A DNA stretch of 64,000 nt from Hymenobacter sp. BT188 (GTDB lineage Bacteria; Bacteroidota; Bacteroidia; Cytophagales; Hymenobacteraceae). Where the stretch lies: positions 496,001 to 560,000 of the forward strand of contig NZ_JACSCW010000003.1 of the NCBI RefSeq assembly GCF_014333585.1, given 5' to 3'. The position numbers and the translations under genes are program-made. Shown piece after piece: positions 42,357 through 51,897 of this stretch (position 1 is the stretch's first letter; each line of letters starts with the position of its first letter). The notes below the pieces were generated by a model, which searched no databases, was not told where the DNA came from, and saw nothing but the letters and a program-made list of their open reading frames with translations.

Positions 42357-43589
42357 ATGTCCGATTCAATAACGTTAGCCTGGCCCCGCGGCCCCCTGCA
42401 GGGCACCGCCCAACTGCCAGCATCTAAGAGTGAAAGCAACCGTGCCCTGATCATTCAGGCCTTGGCCGGCAATGGCACTCTCTCGAATCTTTCCGACGCC
42501 AACGATACCCAGCTCATGCGCCGCCTGCTGGCCAGTCCCGCTGCCGATACCCTCGACGCGGAAGATGCCGGCACGGTAATGCGCTTTCTCACGGCGTATT
42601 TGTCCGTCACCGATAGGCAGGTGCTGCTCACCGGTACCGCCCGTATGCGGGAGCGGCCTATTGGCGTCCTCGTCGATGCCTTGCGCCAGCTTGGGATGCA
42701 GATTGATTATGCTGAAAGAGAAGGGTATCCGCCACTAAATATCAAGGGCTGGGGGGCAAATTTGCCCGCCGAAGAAATGGCCGAGCTAACCGTACGGGGC
42801 GACATCAGCAGCCAATACATTTCAGCTTTGCTCATGATCGGGCCCCAACTACCCGGTGGCTTGCGATTGTTTCTGACGGGCAAAGTCGGTTCGCGTCCCT
42901 ACATCCGCATGACATTGGCGCTTATGCAGCACTTCGGGGCCGATTGCCGCGATTTAGGCTCCGTGCTGGAAGTTCTACCCATTTCCTACAAGCCCGCCGA
43001 TTACGCCATCGAGGCCGACTGGTCGGCAGCGAGCTACTGGTATAGTATGGTGGCCTTGTCGCCTGCTGGGGGGCAAATTCATTTGCCAGGTTTGCGCCGC
43101 CACTCCTTGCAAGGCGACCAGGCAATTGTCGGCATAATGGAGAAGCTTGGCGTAGCTACTAAGTTCGTGCCCGATGGCGTACTGCTTACCCAGCAGCCGC
43201 CAACCGGCGCTTTCTCCCAGGATTTCACCGATTGCCCCGACCTAGCCCAAACCGTGGCTGTAATAGCCGCTGCCCAAGGCATAAGCGTAGAAATGACTGG
43301 CCTAGAAAGCCTGCGCATTAAGGAAACAGACCGCATCTCGGCCCTTCAAACAGAGCTTTCCAAATTTGGCGCTACCCTTACCGAGGAGAAACCAGATGTA
43401 TTCCGCGTAGCTGCCACCGATTTTGAGGTGAATGGGCAAACCGTAGCCACTTACCACGACCACCGCATGGCTATGGCGTTCGCCCCACTAGCCCTACGAG
43501 GTCCGCTGACCATAAATGCCCCCCAGGTTGTTCGCAAGTCCTATCCTCGCTTCTGGGATGAATTGGAACAGGCAGGGTTCAAATTTTAG
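42357..43589 (+). CDS. aroA: 3-phosphoshikimate 1-carboxyvinyltransferase (EPSP synthase)
   Basis: Joins PEP to shikimate-3-phosphate. 410 residues, slightly shorter than E. coli AroA (427). Motifs are PASKSESNRALI near 22, EDAGTVMRFLTAYL (PEP site), KVGSRPYIRMTL, KETDRISAL and DHRMAMAFAPLAL. Three G6C motifs occur within it: 42751 (W-G-A-N), 43068 (G-G-Q-I) and 43518 (N-A-P-Q). It lies 48 bp after aroB, so the two form a unit with the DAHP synthase gene further upstream. Confidence 0.95.
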   Translation: MSDSITLAWPRGPLQGTAQLPASKSESNRALIIQALAGNGTLSNLSDANDTQLMRRLLASPAADTLDAEDAGTVMRFLTAYLSVTDRQVLLTGTARMRERPIGVLVDALRQLGMQIDYAEREGYPPLNIKGWGANLPAEEMAELTVRGDISSQYISALLMIGPQLPGGLRLFLTGKVGSRPYIRMTLALMQHFGADCRDLGSVLEVLPISYKPADYAIEADWSAASYWYSMVALSPAGGQIHLPGLRRHSLQGDQAIVGIMEKLGVATKFVPDGVLLTQQPPTGAFSQDFTDCPDLAQTVAVIAAAQGISVEMTGLESLRIKETDRISALQTELSKFGATLTEEKPDVFRVAATDFEVNGQTVATYHDHRMAMAFAPLALRGPLTINAPQVVRKSYPRFWDELEQAGFKF

Positions 43590-43606
43590 ATTACAAAGCG
43601 CCTACT

Positions 43607-43665
43607 AACAGGCGGTCATACAGCGCGGAACACGCGAGATGCTTCGCGCTGCATGACCGCCTGTT
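43607..43665. repeat. Palindromic repeat after aroA, GAGATGCTTCGC family
   Basis: AACAGGCGGTCATACAGCGCG and its near-exact complement (one G-T wobble) flank a 17-nt loop containing GCGAGATGCTT. It is a compact version of the repeat at 13568, and its position between converging genes lets it serve as a terminator. Confidence 0.75.
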
Positions 43666-43670
43666 ATGTT

Positions 43671-44489
43671 TTATGACACAATAGCCGCCCTCAACTCAGT
43701 GAAATACGCGGCTGAATGTTGGAGTCGGCTGCCATACCAGCTGAATAGTTCTCCATCAACAATCTGGATTTGGGCTGGGGGACAAATTGCCTGAAATTCC
43801 GCAATGTGCTTATCTGCAAAAGGATAAGGCTCTGACGATAAAAGAATAACACGGGGCGCGGCCGCAGCTAACTGTTCAGTTGAAATCTCCGGATAGCGTT
43901 GCTGGGGGGCAAATACGTTGGCAAAACCTGCCCGCGCCAGCATATCATCTATGAAAGTGCCCGCAGCCGCCACCATATACGGCTTGCGCCAGATAAAATA
44001 AGCGACTGGTATGGGCTCCTGGGGAGGTGAAAGCTGCGCAAAGGCAAGCTCAATATTCGCCGCAAGTTGGTCCGCTTTGACCTTAGCACCCACCAGCACG
44101 CCCACTTGCCGAATCATGCGTAAGGCATCAGCGAGGTCACTAATGTCGCTGAGCCACACCGGATAATGCGCAGCCAACTGCTCAATGCCTTCCTGATAAT
44201 TCTCCTCCTTATTGCCAATAATAAGATCGGGCTTTAGGGCGGCAATCTTCTCGAAATCAAAGTTTTTGGTGCCGCCGATTACGGTGGTCTGCTGCCGCGC
44301 TTCAGCTGGGTGAATGCAGAACTTTGTCACCCCAACTACTCTCTTCCCCAAACCTAAATCGAATAACAGCTCCGTCTGCGAAGGCACCAGCGACACAATA
44401 CGATGCGGCGGATACGGCACCACCACGCGCCTTCCCATTTGGTCGGTGAGCGTGAGGGGCAGAGCAGGAGAGGGAGGAAACTGAGACAT
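43671..44489 (-). CDS. Helical-backbone metal-chelate binding protein (BtuF-like)
   Basis: Substrate-binding protein of the cobalamin/iron-chelate class, 272 residues from the ATG at 44489. An ATG at 44543 falls inside a hairpin and adds a weak hydrophobic segment. Motifs are RIVSLVPSQTELLFDLGLG, VGVTKFCIHP, ALKPDLIIGNKEEN and YMVAAAGTFIDDMLARAG. From this start there is no clear signal peptide, so export is uncertain. No permease or ATPase partner is adjacent. G6C at 43904 encodes A-P-Q. Confidence 0.82.
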   Translation of the reverse strand: MSQFPPSPALPLTLTDQMGRRVVVPYPPHRIVSLVPSQTELLFDLGLGKRVVGVTKFCIHPAEARQQTTVIGGTKNFDFEKIAALKPDLIIGNKEENYQEGIEQLAAHYPVWLSDISDLADALRMIRQVGVLVGAKVKADQLAANIELAFAQLSPPQEPIPVAYFIWRKPYMVAAAGTFIDDMLARAGFANVFAPQQRYPEISTEQLAAAAPRVILLSSEPYPFADKHIAEFQAICPPAQIQIVDGELFSWYGSRLQHSAAYFTELRAAIVS

Positions 44490-44525
44490 AAGAAGCCAAA
44501 AACACGATAAAGCCTTTACGAAACC

Positions 44526-44565
44526 AAGACGCCGACCTGACAATAGCGTGTCAAACCGGCGTCTT
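44526..44565. other. Intergenic hairpin between the M42 and BtuF-like genes
   Basis: AAGACGCCG and its exact complement flank a 22-nt loop, and AGCTTTTTA follows on the plus strand. On the minus strand no T-run follows, so terminator activity there is doubtful. It argues for the downstream start of the BtuF-like gene. Confidence 0.45.
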
Positions 44566-44589
44566 AGCTTTTTAGTCTACCAAATGCTG

Positions 44590-45660
44590 CTAGCTGAAAT
44601 AACGGAAATCGTGGCCGTCCTCTATTCGCAGCAAGGTTTGGTAAATCAACCGAATTACATTCTCCACATCATCCTGATGTACCGTTTCCACGGTGGTATG
44701 CATATACTTGAGGGGCAGGGAAATAAGCGCAGCTGCTACCCCGGCATTGGAATAAGCAAAAGCATCGGTGTCGGTACCAGTGGCACGGGTTGCGGAAGCG
44801 CGCTGAAACGGAATGTCAGCGGTTTTGGCGGTTTCAATGATCAACTCGCGCAAATTGTTCTGCACAGCCGGACCATAGGTAACTACCGGGCCTTTACCGC
44901 AGTGTAGGTCACCGCTGGTTTTCTTCTCGTACATCGGCGCCTGCGTGTCATGAATCACGTCCGTGATGATGGCAACGTCCGGCTGAATGCGGTGCGCTAT
45001 CATTTCTGCCCCCCGCAAGCCAATTTCTTCCTGCACTGCATTCACCACGTAGAGGCCGAAAGGTAACTTTTGATTATTTTCTTTCAGGAGTCTGGCTACT
45101 TCCGCAATCATAAAGCCGCCAATGCGGTTGTCTAGCGCCCGCCCAACATAGTATTGCTTGTTCATCACCATAAACTCGTCCTCGAAGGTGACGACCGAGC
45201 CTACATGGATACCCATGCGTTCAACCTCGTCTCTGGAGGTGGCGCCACAATCCAGAAAAATGGTTTCAATCGTAGGCGCCTTATCCTGCTCTACCTTACG
45301 CACGTGGATAGCTGGCCAGCCAAATATGGCCTTTACAATGCCCTTATCGGTATGAATATTTACGCGTTTGGATGGAGCCACCAAAGCGTCTGAACCGCCA
45401 TTGCGCCGCACATAGATGTAGCCTTCTTTCGTGATGTAGTTCACGAAGTAGGAAATCTCATCGGCATGTGCCTCGATAACGACTTTATACTTGGCCCCCG
45501 GGTTGATTACCCCGACTACAGTACCGTAGGTATCCACGAAATACTCGTCGATGTACGGTCTGATATAGTTAAGCCACAGCTTTTGCCCTTCCTTCTCAAA
45601 ACCAGTAGGTGAAGGGTTATTTAGGTATTTCTGAAGAAAATCGAATGATTCGTTACGCAT
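44590..45660 (-). CDS. M42 family metallopeptidase
   Basis: Cytoplasmic dodecameric aminopeptidase/endoglucanase-type enzyme of 356 residues. The dinuclear zinc site is visible: His in EAHADEI, bridging Asp in GRALDNRIGG, catalytic Glu-Glu in VQEEIGLRG, Asp in ITDVIHD and His in YMHTTVE. It finishes degradation of peptides released by proteases such as ClpP. It ends 101 bp before the BtuF-like start on the same strand. A minus-strand G6C motif (45008) lies in the codons for GLRGAE. Confidence 0.94.
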   Translation of the reverse strand: MRNESFDFLQKYLNNPSPTGFEKEGQKLWLNYIRPYIDEYFVDTYGTVVGVINPGAKYKVVIEAHADEISYFVNYITKEGYIYVRRNGGSDALVAPSKRVNIHTDKGIVKAIFGWPAIHVRKVEQDKAPTIETIFLDCGATSRDEVERMGIHVGSVVTFEDEFMVMNKQYYVGRALDNRIGGFMIAEVARLLKENNQKLPFGLYVVNAVQEEIGLRGAEMIAHRIQPDVAIITDVIHDTQAPMYEKKTSGDLHCGKGPVVTYGPAVQNNLRELIIETAKTADIPFQRASATRATGTDTDAFAYSNAGVAAALISLPLKYMHTTVETVHQDDVENVIRLIYQTLLRIEDGHDFRYFS

Positions 45661-45819
45661 GGGTGGATCAGATTGAAATAGCTGCCATTCGGGAAGGAAT
45701 ATAAAATGCCCAAAAGGATACAGGTGCTTGTTGGGTAATCATAAATACTTTGTAGTCAACGCATTCAGGATGGCTAAACTAAATGCGCTTTCAACTGAAG
45801 TAAAGAGTTGAAGGCTGAC

Positions 45820-47388
45820 CTACAACGGAATGTTGCCGTGTTTTTTTCGCGGCAACACATCTACCTTGTTCTCGAGCATTTTGAACGCGCGAATCAATTT
45901 CTGACGCGTCTGGGCAGGCAGAATCACCTCATCTACAAAGCCCCGATGTGCAGCACGGTAAGGAGTCGCAAACTTCCGCTGATACTCGTCCACCTTTTCG
46001 GCTAGCTTAGCTTCCGGATCGTCAGCGGTGGCTATTTCACGTTTGAAAATGATTTCGGCCGCACCTTTAGCTCCCATCACCGCAATTTCGGCAGTGGGCC
46101 AGGCGTAGTTCATATCGGCCCCAATGTGCTTGGAGTTCATCACATCGTAGGCACCGCCGTACGCTTTGCGGGTAATAACCGTGATACGCGGCACCGTAGC
46201 TTCGCAAAAAGCATAGAGCAGCTTTGCACCATTTGTGATGATGCCCCGCCACTCCTGATCGGTGCCTGGCAAGAAGCCCGGTACGTCTTCCAGTACTAAG
46301 AGCGGAATGTTAAAGGAGTCACAAAAACGCACAAAACGGGCGGCTTTGGTACTGGCATTGATGTCGAGTACGCCGGCCAGCACGGCTGGTTGATTGCCTA
46401 CAATCCCAATGCTACGACCGCCTAGCCGGGCAAAGCCAACGACAATGTTCTCAGCGAAATTCTGGTGAACTTCCAGAAATGAGCCGACATCGATAATGCC
46501 CTCTATTACTTCCCGAATATCATAGGGCTGATTCGGGTTCTCTGGAATAATAGTATTCAGCGCGGGACGCATTTCGTCGCCTTGAGGCTCGTAGGGGAGG
46601 CTGGGGGGCGTTTCTTCGCAGTTCTGCGGCATGTAGCTCAGCAGCTGCTTAAGGTGGGTGATGCATGCTACCTCATTGGCGCAGCTGAAGTGTGTTACAC
46701 CGCTCTTGGCTGAGTGTGTGCTGGCGCCGCCCAACTCTTCGCTGGTCACATTCTCATGCGTTACCGTCTTCACTACGTTTGGCCCCGTCACGAACATATA
46801 GCTCGTGTTTTCCACCATCAGAATAAAGTCGGTGATGGCCGGCGAGTATACCGCGCCACCAGCGCAAGGCCCCATGATAGCCGAGAGTTGTGGAATGACG
46901 CCCGAAGCCAGCGTGTTTTTGTAGAAAATATCGGCGTAACCACCCAAACTCACTACGCCTTCCTGAATCCGCGCCCCGCCCGAGTCATTCAAACCAATAA
47001 CCGGCGCCCCATTCTTCATGGCCAAGTCCATGATCTTCACAATTTTCTCAGCATGTGTCTCACTTAGAGAGCCACCAAAAACCGTGAAATCCTGTGAGAA
47101 AACATATACTAGGCGGCCATTTACGGTGCCGTAACCTGTCACCACACCATCTCCTAGATAATACTCTTTGTCCAAGCCAAAATCCTTGGAGCGGTGCATT
47201 ACAAACTTGCCGATTTCCTCAAACGAGCCTTCGTCCATCAGTAAATCTACCCGTTCTCGAGCGGTCAGCTTACCTTTTTGGTGCTGCGCATCGATGCGAA
47301 TTCGCCCCCCACCAAGCAATGCTTCCGCATTTTTTCGGTCGAGGATTTCCAGTTTGCTTAGTTGGGCGTCGGCGTGAGGATCGGACAT
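45820..47388 (-). CDS. Acyl-CoA carboxylase carboxyltransferase (beta) subunit
   Basis: Transfers carboxyl from biotin to propionyl-CoA or a related acyl-CoA. 522 residues, with the two crotonase-like halves: [26 protein letters not shown] and the second-half [34 protein letters not shown]. This matches propionyl-CoA carboxylase PccB / methylmalonyl-CoA decarboxylase alpha. The biotin carrier and carboxylase subunits are not nearby, so the exact complex is open. It contains G6C motifs at 46603 and 47304. Confidence 0.92.
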   Translation of the reverse strand: MSDPHADAQLSKLEILDRKNAEALLGGGRIRIDAQHQKGKLTARERVDLLMDEGSFEEIGKFVMHRSKDFGLDKEYYLGDGVVTGYGTVNGRLVYVFSQDFTVFGGSLSETHAEKIVKIMDLAMKNGAPVIGLNDSGGARIQEGVVSLGGYADIFYKNTLASGVIPQLSAIMGPCAGGAVYSPAITDFILMVENTSYMFVTGPNVVKTVTHENVTSEELGGASTHSAKSGVTHFSCANEVACITHLKQLLSYMPQNCEETPPSLPYEPQGDEMRPALNTIIPENPNQPYDIREVIEGIIDVGSFLEVHQNFAENIVVGFARLGGRSIGIVGNQPAVLAGVLDINASTKAARFVRFCDSFNIPLLVLEDVPGFLPGTDQEWRGIITNGAKLLYAFCEATVPRITVITRKAYGGAYDVMNSKHIGADMNYAWPTAEIAVMGAKGAAEIIFKREIATADDPEAKLAEKVDEYQRKFATPYRAAHRGFVDEVILPAQTRQKLIRAFKMLENKVDVLPRKKHGNIPL

Positions 47389-47509
47389 ATATGGGTGGGA
47401 ATTGATGTAGCTACTTAGGTTAGGAAGTCAAAGGTAACCGAAGGGCGCAAAAATGACGCACAGAACTTGGGGGGCTTTTTTAGATCTAAGCAGAAAATGA
47501 TTGAAAAGT

Positions 47510-47543
47510 AAAAGGGCCGACCTCTGTGAAGAAGTCGGCCCTT
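47510..47543 (-). terminator. Terminator after clpC
   Basis: AAAGGGCCGAC and GTCGGCCCTTT around a loop of about 12 nt. It lies 16 bp past the clpC stop on the minus strand. Confidence 0.8.
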
Positions 47544-47558
47544 TCGGTAATATGAAAT

Positions 47559-50174
47559 TTACTTGCCTTTGCCCTTGTCCGTTACGTCATCGGCGTCTGG
47601 CTCGGGCGCTTCCTCTGGCCGCTCGTCGCTGGCCAGATTCGTCTTTTCACCACTCTTACTTACTGCAAAGACTAGCTCTTCAGCACCTTCCGTGAAGTCA
47701 GCGGTGATTACGTCGCCTTGAGCAATTTCTGCTTTAAGGATTTCCTCAGCAATCGGATCTTCGATATACTTCTGGATAGCCCGGTTCAGCGGACGCGCAC
47801 CATACTTCGGATCATAGCCTTTGTCAGCCACGAAATCCTTAGCAGCTTCAGTCAGCTCAACTTTGTAACCCAAGGTCTGGATACGCGACAGGAGCTTCGC
47901 CAGCGAGATGTCGATAATCTTATGAATGTCTTTCTTCTCAAGAGCATTAAAGACAATCACATCATCCAAACGGTTGAGGAACTCCGGCGAGAAGGTCTTG
48001 CGCAGAGCATTAGTGATGGTGCCCTTCATGATATCATCCATGTTATCAACTCTGGCCTTAGTGCCAAAGCCGATACCTGCACCGAAGTCCTGCAAATCGC
48101 GGGCACCAATGTTGGAAGTCATGATGATAATCGTGTTGCGGAAGTCCACCTTGCGGCCTAGGCCGTCAGTCAGAATACCGTCGTCAAGCACTTGCAAAAG
48201 CAGGTTGTACACGTCGGGGTGAGCCTTCTCAATCTCGTCGAGCAGGATAACCGAGTAAGGCTTGCGACGGATCTTCTCCGTCAACTGACCGCCTTCTTCG
48301 TAACCCACGTAGCCGGGAGGCGCGCCCACCAGGCGCGATACACTGAATTTCTCCATGTACTCACTCATGTCGATACGCACGAGTGAATCCTCTTTGTCAA
48401 ACAGATAAGTAGACAGCACTTTAGCAAGCTCCGTCTTACCTACACCCGTTGGGCCGAGGAATACGAACGAGCCGATAGGCTTCTTCGGATCTTTCAAGCC
48501 TACACGCGTACGCTGAATAGCTTTCACCAATTGCTTGATCGCTTTATCCTGGCCAATTACTTTGCCTTGCAACTCCTCACCCATGTTGAGCAGCTTCTGG
48601 CTTTCGTTCTGGGCCACACGCACTACCGGAATACCAGTCATCATGGCGATTACCTCAGCCACGTTTTCCTCTTTCACAGTGTAACGCTTCTTCTTGGTCT
48701 CATCTTCCCAGCTCTTTTTAGCTGAGTCGAGTTGCTCGAGAAGCTTCTTCTCTTTATCGCGAAGCTGAGCGGCTTCCTCGTATTTCTGCGACTTCACCAC
48801 ACGATTTTTCTCCACTTTAATATTCTCAATCTGCTCTTCGAGCTTGAGAATATCTTCGGGAACCACGATGTTGTTGATGTGTACGCGGGCACCAGCTTCA
48901 TCGAGAATATCGATGGCTTTGTCTGGCAAGAAGCGGTCGGACATGTAACGGTCTGACAACTTCACGCACGACTCAATCGCCTTATCGGTATAGATAACGT
49001 GGTGATGGTCCTGATACTTGTCCTTGATGTTGTGCAGTATTTCAATCGTTTCCTCCGGTGTGGTGGGATCCACCATTACCATCTGGAAACGACGGGCCAA
49101 AGCACCATCTTTCTCAATGTATTGACGATACTCGTCCAGCGTAGTAGCACCGATGCATTGAATTTCGCCGCGGGCTAGAGCAGGCTTAAACATGTTAGAG
49201 GCATCCAGCGAGCCGGAAGCTCCACCAGCACCAACAATTGTATGCAGCTCGTCAATGAAGAGGATGACGTCGGGCGATTTTTCCAGCTCATTCATTACGG
49301 CCTTCATGCGCTCCTCAAATTGCCCCCTGTACTTAGTGCCAGCCACCAGCGAAGCCAAATCCAGTGTCACCACGCGCTTGCCAAACAGCACACGCGAAAC
49401 TTTCTTCTGGATAATACGCAAGGCCAAGCCTTCGGCAATAGCCGTTTTACCAACACCGGGCTCACCGATGAGGATAGGGTTGTTTTTCTTACGGCGCGAC
49501 AGAATCTGAGCTACACGCTCAATTTCTTTCTCACGGCCTACGATGGGGTCAAGCTTGTCTTCCTCAGCCAACTTGGTCAGGTCGCGACCGAAGTTGTCGA
49601 GCACAGGGGTGCGCGACTTTTCGCCAGGCTTCTTAGCAGCCGAGCTGCTACCGGAGCTGCTGCTGCGGCTAGAGCCGCCGAAAAGCTTGTCGTTGTCGTC
49701 GTCGTCGGTATCGGGGGCGCGGTCGGTGGGGGCAGGGTTGCCGTGATAGTCCAGCGAGTCGCGTACGGATTCGTAGTTCACGTTGAATTTGCTGAGGATT
49801 TGCGAAGAAATATTGTCTTCATCGCGCAGAATCGACAGCAAGAGATGCTCGGTGCCGATAATTTCGCTCTTGAAGATTTTGGCCTCTAGATAAGTGATCT
49901 TGAGAACTTTCTCGGTTTGTTTGGTCAGCGGAATAGAGCCGGTAATGCTCGTGCCTTGTGTAGCCGTGTTGCGGGTTGCTTGTTCCAGTGCGTACTTAAG
50001 CTCTTCCACCGAAACACCCAATTTCTTGAGCAGTCCGATGGCAGTGCCTTCGCCTTCGCGGATCATGCCCAACAGCAGATGTTCGGTGCCGATATAATCG
50101 TGCCCGAGCCGGATGGCTTCTTCCCGGCTCAAAGAGATGACCTCTTTGACTCGATTTGAGAATTTAGCTTCCAT
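47559..50174 (-). CDS. clpC: ATP-dependent Clp protease ATP-binding subunit ClpC
   Basis: AAA+ unfoldase that feeds proteins to ClpP. 871 residues: two Clp_N repeats at 1-147 (HDYIGTEHLLLGM, SEIIGTEHLLLSI), an unusually Ser/Asp-rich linker at 148-188, the first AAA module with Walker A GEPGVGKT at 237-244 and FIDELHTIVGAGG, a UVR-type middle segment (EEAAQLRDKEKKLLEQL), the second AAA module with GPTGVGKTEL, and an acidic tail (EEAPEPDADDVTDKGKGK). It has no G6C motif over 2.6 kb. The leader has a CCCGCT-A5-AGCGGG hairpin at 50205-50221. Confidence 0.97.
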   Translation of the reverse strand: MEAKFSNRVKEVISLSREEAIRLGHDYIGTEHLLLGMIREGEGTAIGLLKKLGVSVEELKYALEQATRNTATQGTSITGSIPLTKQTEKVLKITYLEAKIFKSEIIGTEHLLLSILRDEDNISSQILSKFNVNYESVRDSLDYHGNPAPTDRAPDTDDDDNDKLFGGSSRSSSSGSSSAAKKPGEKSRTPVLDNFGRDLTKLAEEDKLDPIVGREKEIERVAQILSRRKKNNPILIGEPGVGKTAIAEGLALRIIQKKVSRVLFGKRVVTLDLASLVAGTKYRGQFEERMKAVMNELEKSPDVILFIDELHTIVGAGGASGSLDASNMFKPALARGEIQCIGATTLDEYRQYIEKDGALARRFQMVMVDPTTPEETIEILHNIKDKYQDHHHVIYTDKAIESCVKLSDRYMSDRFLPDKAIDILDEAGARVHINNIVVPEDILKLEEQIENIKVEKNRVVKSQKYEEAAQLRDKEKKLLEQLDSAKKSWEDETKKKRYTVKEENVAEVIAMMTGIPVVRVAQNESQKLLNMGEELQGKVIGQDKAIKQLVKAIQRTRVGLKDPKKPIGSFVFLGPTGVGKTELAKVLSTYLFDKEDSLVRIDMSEYMEKFSVSRLVGAPPGYVGYEEGGQLTEKIRRKPYSVILLDEIEKAHPDVYNLLLQVLDDGILTDGLGRKVDFRNTIIIMTSNIGARDLQDFGAGIGFGTKARVDNMDDIMKGTITNALRKTFSPEFLNRLDDVIVFNALEKKDIHKIIDISLAKLLSRIQTLGYKVELTEAAKDFVADKGYDPKYGARPLNRAIQKYIEDPIAEEILKAEIAQGDVITADFTEGAEELVFAVSKSGEKTNLASDERPEEAPEPDADDVTDKGKGK

Positions 50175-50204
50175 GCAGATAAGGTAGTGAAGAAAATATA
50201 GATC

Positions 50205-50221
50205 CCCGCTAAAAAAGCGGG
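50205..50221 (-). other. Hairpin in the clpC leader
   Basis: CCCGCT and AGCGGG around a 5-nt A/T loop, 31 bp before the clpC start codon. It does not match CIRCE or CtsR operators. It could be a leader structure or an upstream stop signal; the function is unknown. Confidence 0.35.
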
Positions 50222-50286
50222 TTGGGCCGGATCAACCTGAAAACAGGAAAGGGCGGGCGAAGGTTCGGGGGCAGCACTAAGGAAAT

Positions 50287-50919
50287 CTACGCGAGATAGC
50301 TGCCGGCGTTGGGGCCTTGCGAAAAAAGCAGGTCCAATATGCTTAAATGAGGAACAAATTGCAGGCCAAAGGTCTGCGAATAAGGCCGCACCCGGCCCTG
50401 TTCGGACGGAGTGTCAGGTTCGGGGTGAGCAGTTGCTTTTGGTGTCAGCCAATCGCGCCGGTCGCGCACCATAGGGTCGAGGTAGGAGGGATGATATTCA
50501 GGGGTAAATGCCACCGAAATTCGTAGCCGGAGGCATCGCAGATAGAAGTGCAGTAGGTTGAGGTTGAGGTCAAAAAGCAGCGGTGGTTTTTGTACGTAGA
50601 TATCGTGCAAATAGTCGGCGTAATATTCAAAATACGGACTGCCACCATAAGCGGTTTGCAGCGTACGCCAATGCTGGTGCACCCAGTTTTGCCGATAATC
50701 TATCTCTAGCTCCGCAGTTTTGACTTTCTCGCTTCGATTACCGTCTACTACAGGCACTGTTAATGGCTTCACGCCTTGGGCCGTCAGGATAAGACACCGG
50801 TTGCGATAGGTTTGCTTGCGATAGTTTTCGTGGCTTTCTAGTAACAAGGAATCAGCCCCTACTAGTTCGGCAAAAAAGGCAATTGGTGGATTATAAGGCA
50901 ATTCAAATAAAACGGGCAT
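50287..50919 (-). CDS. WbqC-like family protein
   Basis: 210 residues from the ATG at 50919 (MPVLFELPYNPPIAFFAEL); an upstream start at 50994 would add 25 residues and overlap the promoter of the divergent gene. The WbqC pattern is clear: L-E-x-x-E-N-Y-x-K-Q-T-Y-R-N-R, then the N-W-V-H-Q-H-W block and AYGGSPYFEYYADYL. Family members are linked to O-antigen or other surface sugar synthesis and sometimes to protein modification; the reaction is not settled. It stands apart from clpC. Confidence 0.85.
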   Translation of the reverse strand: MPVLFELPYNPPIAFFAELVGADSLLLESHENYRKQTYRNRCLILTAQGVKPLTVPVVDGNRSEKVKTAELEIDYRQNWVHQHWRTLQTAYGGSPYFEYYADYLHDIYVQKPPLLFDLNLNLLHFYLRCLRLRISVAFTPEYHPSYLDPMVRDRRDWLTPKATAHPEPDTPSEQGRVRPYSQTFGLQFVPHLSILDLLFSQGPNAGSYLA

Positions 50920-50977
50920 GATGCTGGCAAGTCGGGCGCGAAAAGCGGAAACGCTGCAATAGTAAACAGATCGGAAG

Positions 50978-50985
50978 TACTTTTG
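50978..50985 (+). promoter_or_regulatory. TACTTTTG -7 promoter box
   Basis: Matches TAnnTTTG and ends 21 nt before the ATG at 51007 of the exported protein gene. No good -33 TTTG was found at the expected spacing. Confidence 0.55.
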
Positions 50986-51006
50986 CCCCGCCATTAATCA
51001 GCCAAA

Positions 51007-51897
51007 ATGACAAAATCATTTGCCCTACGGCTGCTTGCCGCCTTGCTCATGTTCAGCAATGCCCTCGCAGCCCAAGCTCAAAAAACCGGCTTATTACTCG
51101 ACGTAGCCCGTTTTCGGAATGAGAATGCCGTTACGAAGGGAACTGTAGTAGAACTGTACGTTACCGTGCCGGGCAATGCCCTGATTTATCGCAAGCGGGC
51201 TCCCAAAATATTTCAGGCAGCAGCTGTCGTTACGCTGGAAGCAGTTCGGGCCGATGGCTCAGCGGCGTATCAGGAGACAATCACCCTGAAACCGCCTGTG
51301 CTGAATGACACGAGCATAGCGTTGAAAAACCCGATTAGTTTTCAGAAGCGCATCGAACTTCCTGATGGGCAGTACATGCTGCGGGCTAAAGTGCAGGACC
51401 AAACGAGCAAAAAGAACCTTGCCACCATCGAGCAACCGCTGGTGTTGGACTTTAATGAACCCAAAACACGTTTGAGCGACATTGTGCTACTGGCGCAACC
51501 AGCGGGCCGCTCTGCTGTGCCAAGCGACAACTTTACCCGCGGTGGCTACAGCCTTGCCCGCACGCCCAACGGCCTCTACGCCCGCGGGGCCGACCGTCTG
51601 GCTTGGTACGCTGAACTATATGATGCTCCTGCGCCCATTGTGCTGGCCACTCGCTGCCGCATCCGGCCAGCAGCCGGCGGCGCTGATGTGCTCACTTCCG
51701 CTGGCCTGGCCCGTTCTGTAGCTAGTGGTCCGCATTTGGTACTGGGCGATATGAATATTGCCAATTTGATGGCCGGCGATTACGACTTAATCATAGAAGT
51801 GCGCGACGCCAAAGGCAAGCTCTTAACCTCACATACCACGCGCCTACAGCGCCGCCCCGACGAATACGCGCCCGCTGCGGCTGTTCTTCCTAAATGA
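51007..51897 (+). CDS. Exported hypothetical protein
   Basis: 296 residues with a signal peptide (MTKSFALRLLAALLMFSNALAAQAQ). The mature protein is beta-rich: VVELYVTVPGNALIYRK, FQKRIELPDGQYMLRAKVQD and DYDLIIEVRDAKGKLL look like two immunoglobulin-like domains joined by a Pro/Thr linker, a layout resembling the N-terminal part of GWxTD-type Bacteroidota proteins. No catalytic motif is seen. Its stop overlaps the acyltransferase start (ATGA), so the two are translationally coupled and may share an envelope role. Confidence 0.72.
   Translation: MTKSFALRLLAALLMFSNALAAQAQKTGLLLDVARFRNENAVTKGTVVELYVTVPGNALIYRKRAPKIFQAAAVVTLEAVRADGSAAYQETITLKPPVLNDTSIALKNPISFQKRIELPDGQYMLRAKVQDQTSKKNLATIEQPLVLDFNEPKTRLSDIVLLAQPAGRSAVPSDNFTRGGYSLARTPNGLYARGADRLAWYAELYDAPAPIVLATRCRIRPAAGGADVLTSAGLARSVASGPHLVLGDMNIANLMAGDYDLIIEVRDAKGKLLTSHTTRLQRRPDEYAPAAAVLPK

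Noticed and set aside
49242-49889. 215-codon open frame on the plus strand
   Set aside because: Antisense to the N-terminal half of clpC, with no domain or start context.
50175-50286. CIRCE or CtsR operator upstream of clpC
   Set aside because: Only a CCCGCT/AGCGGG hairpin is present; it matches neither consensus.
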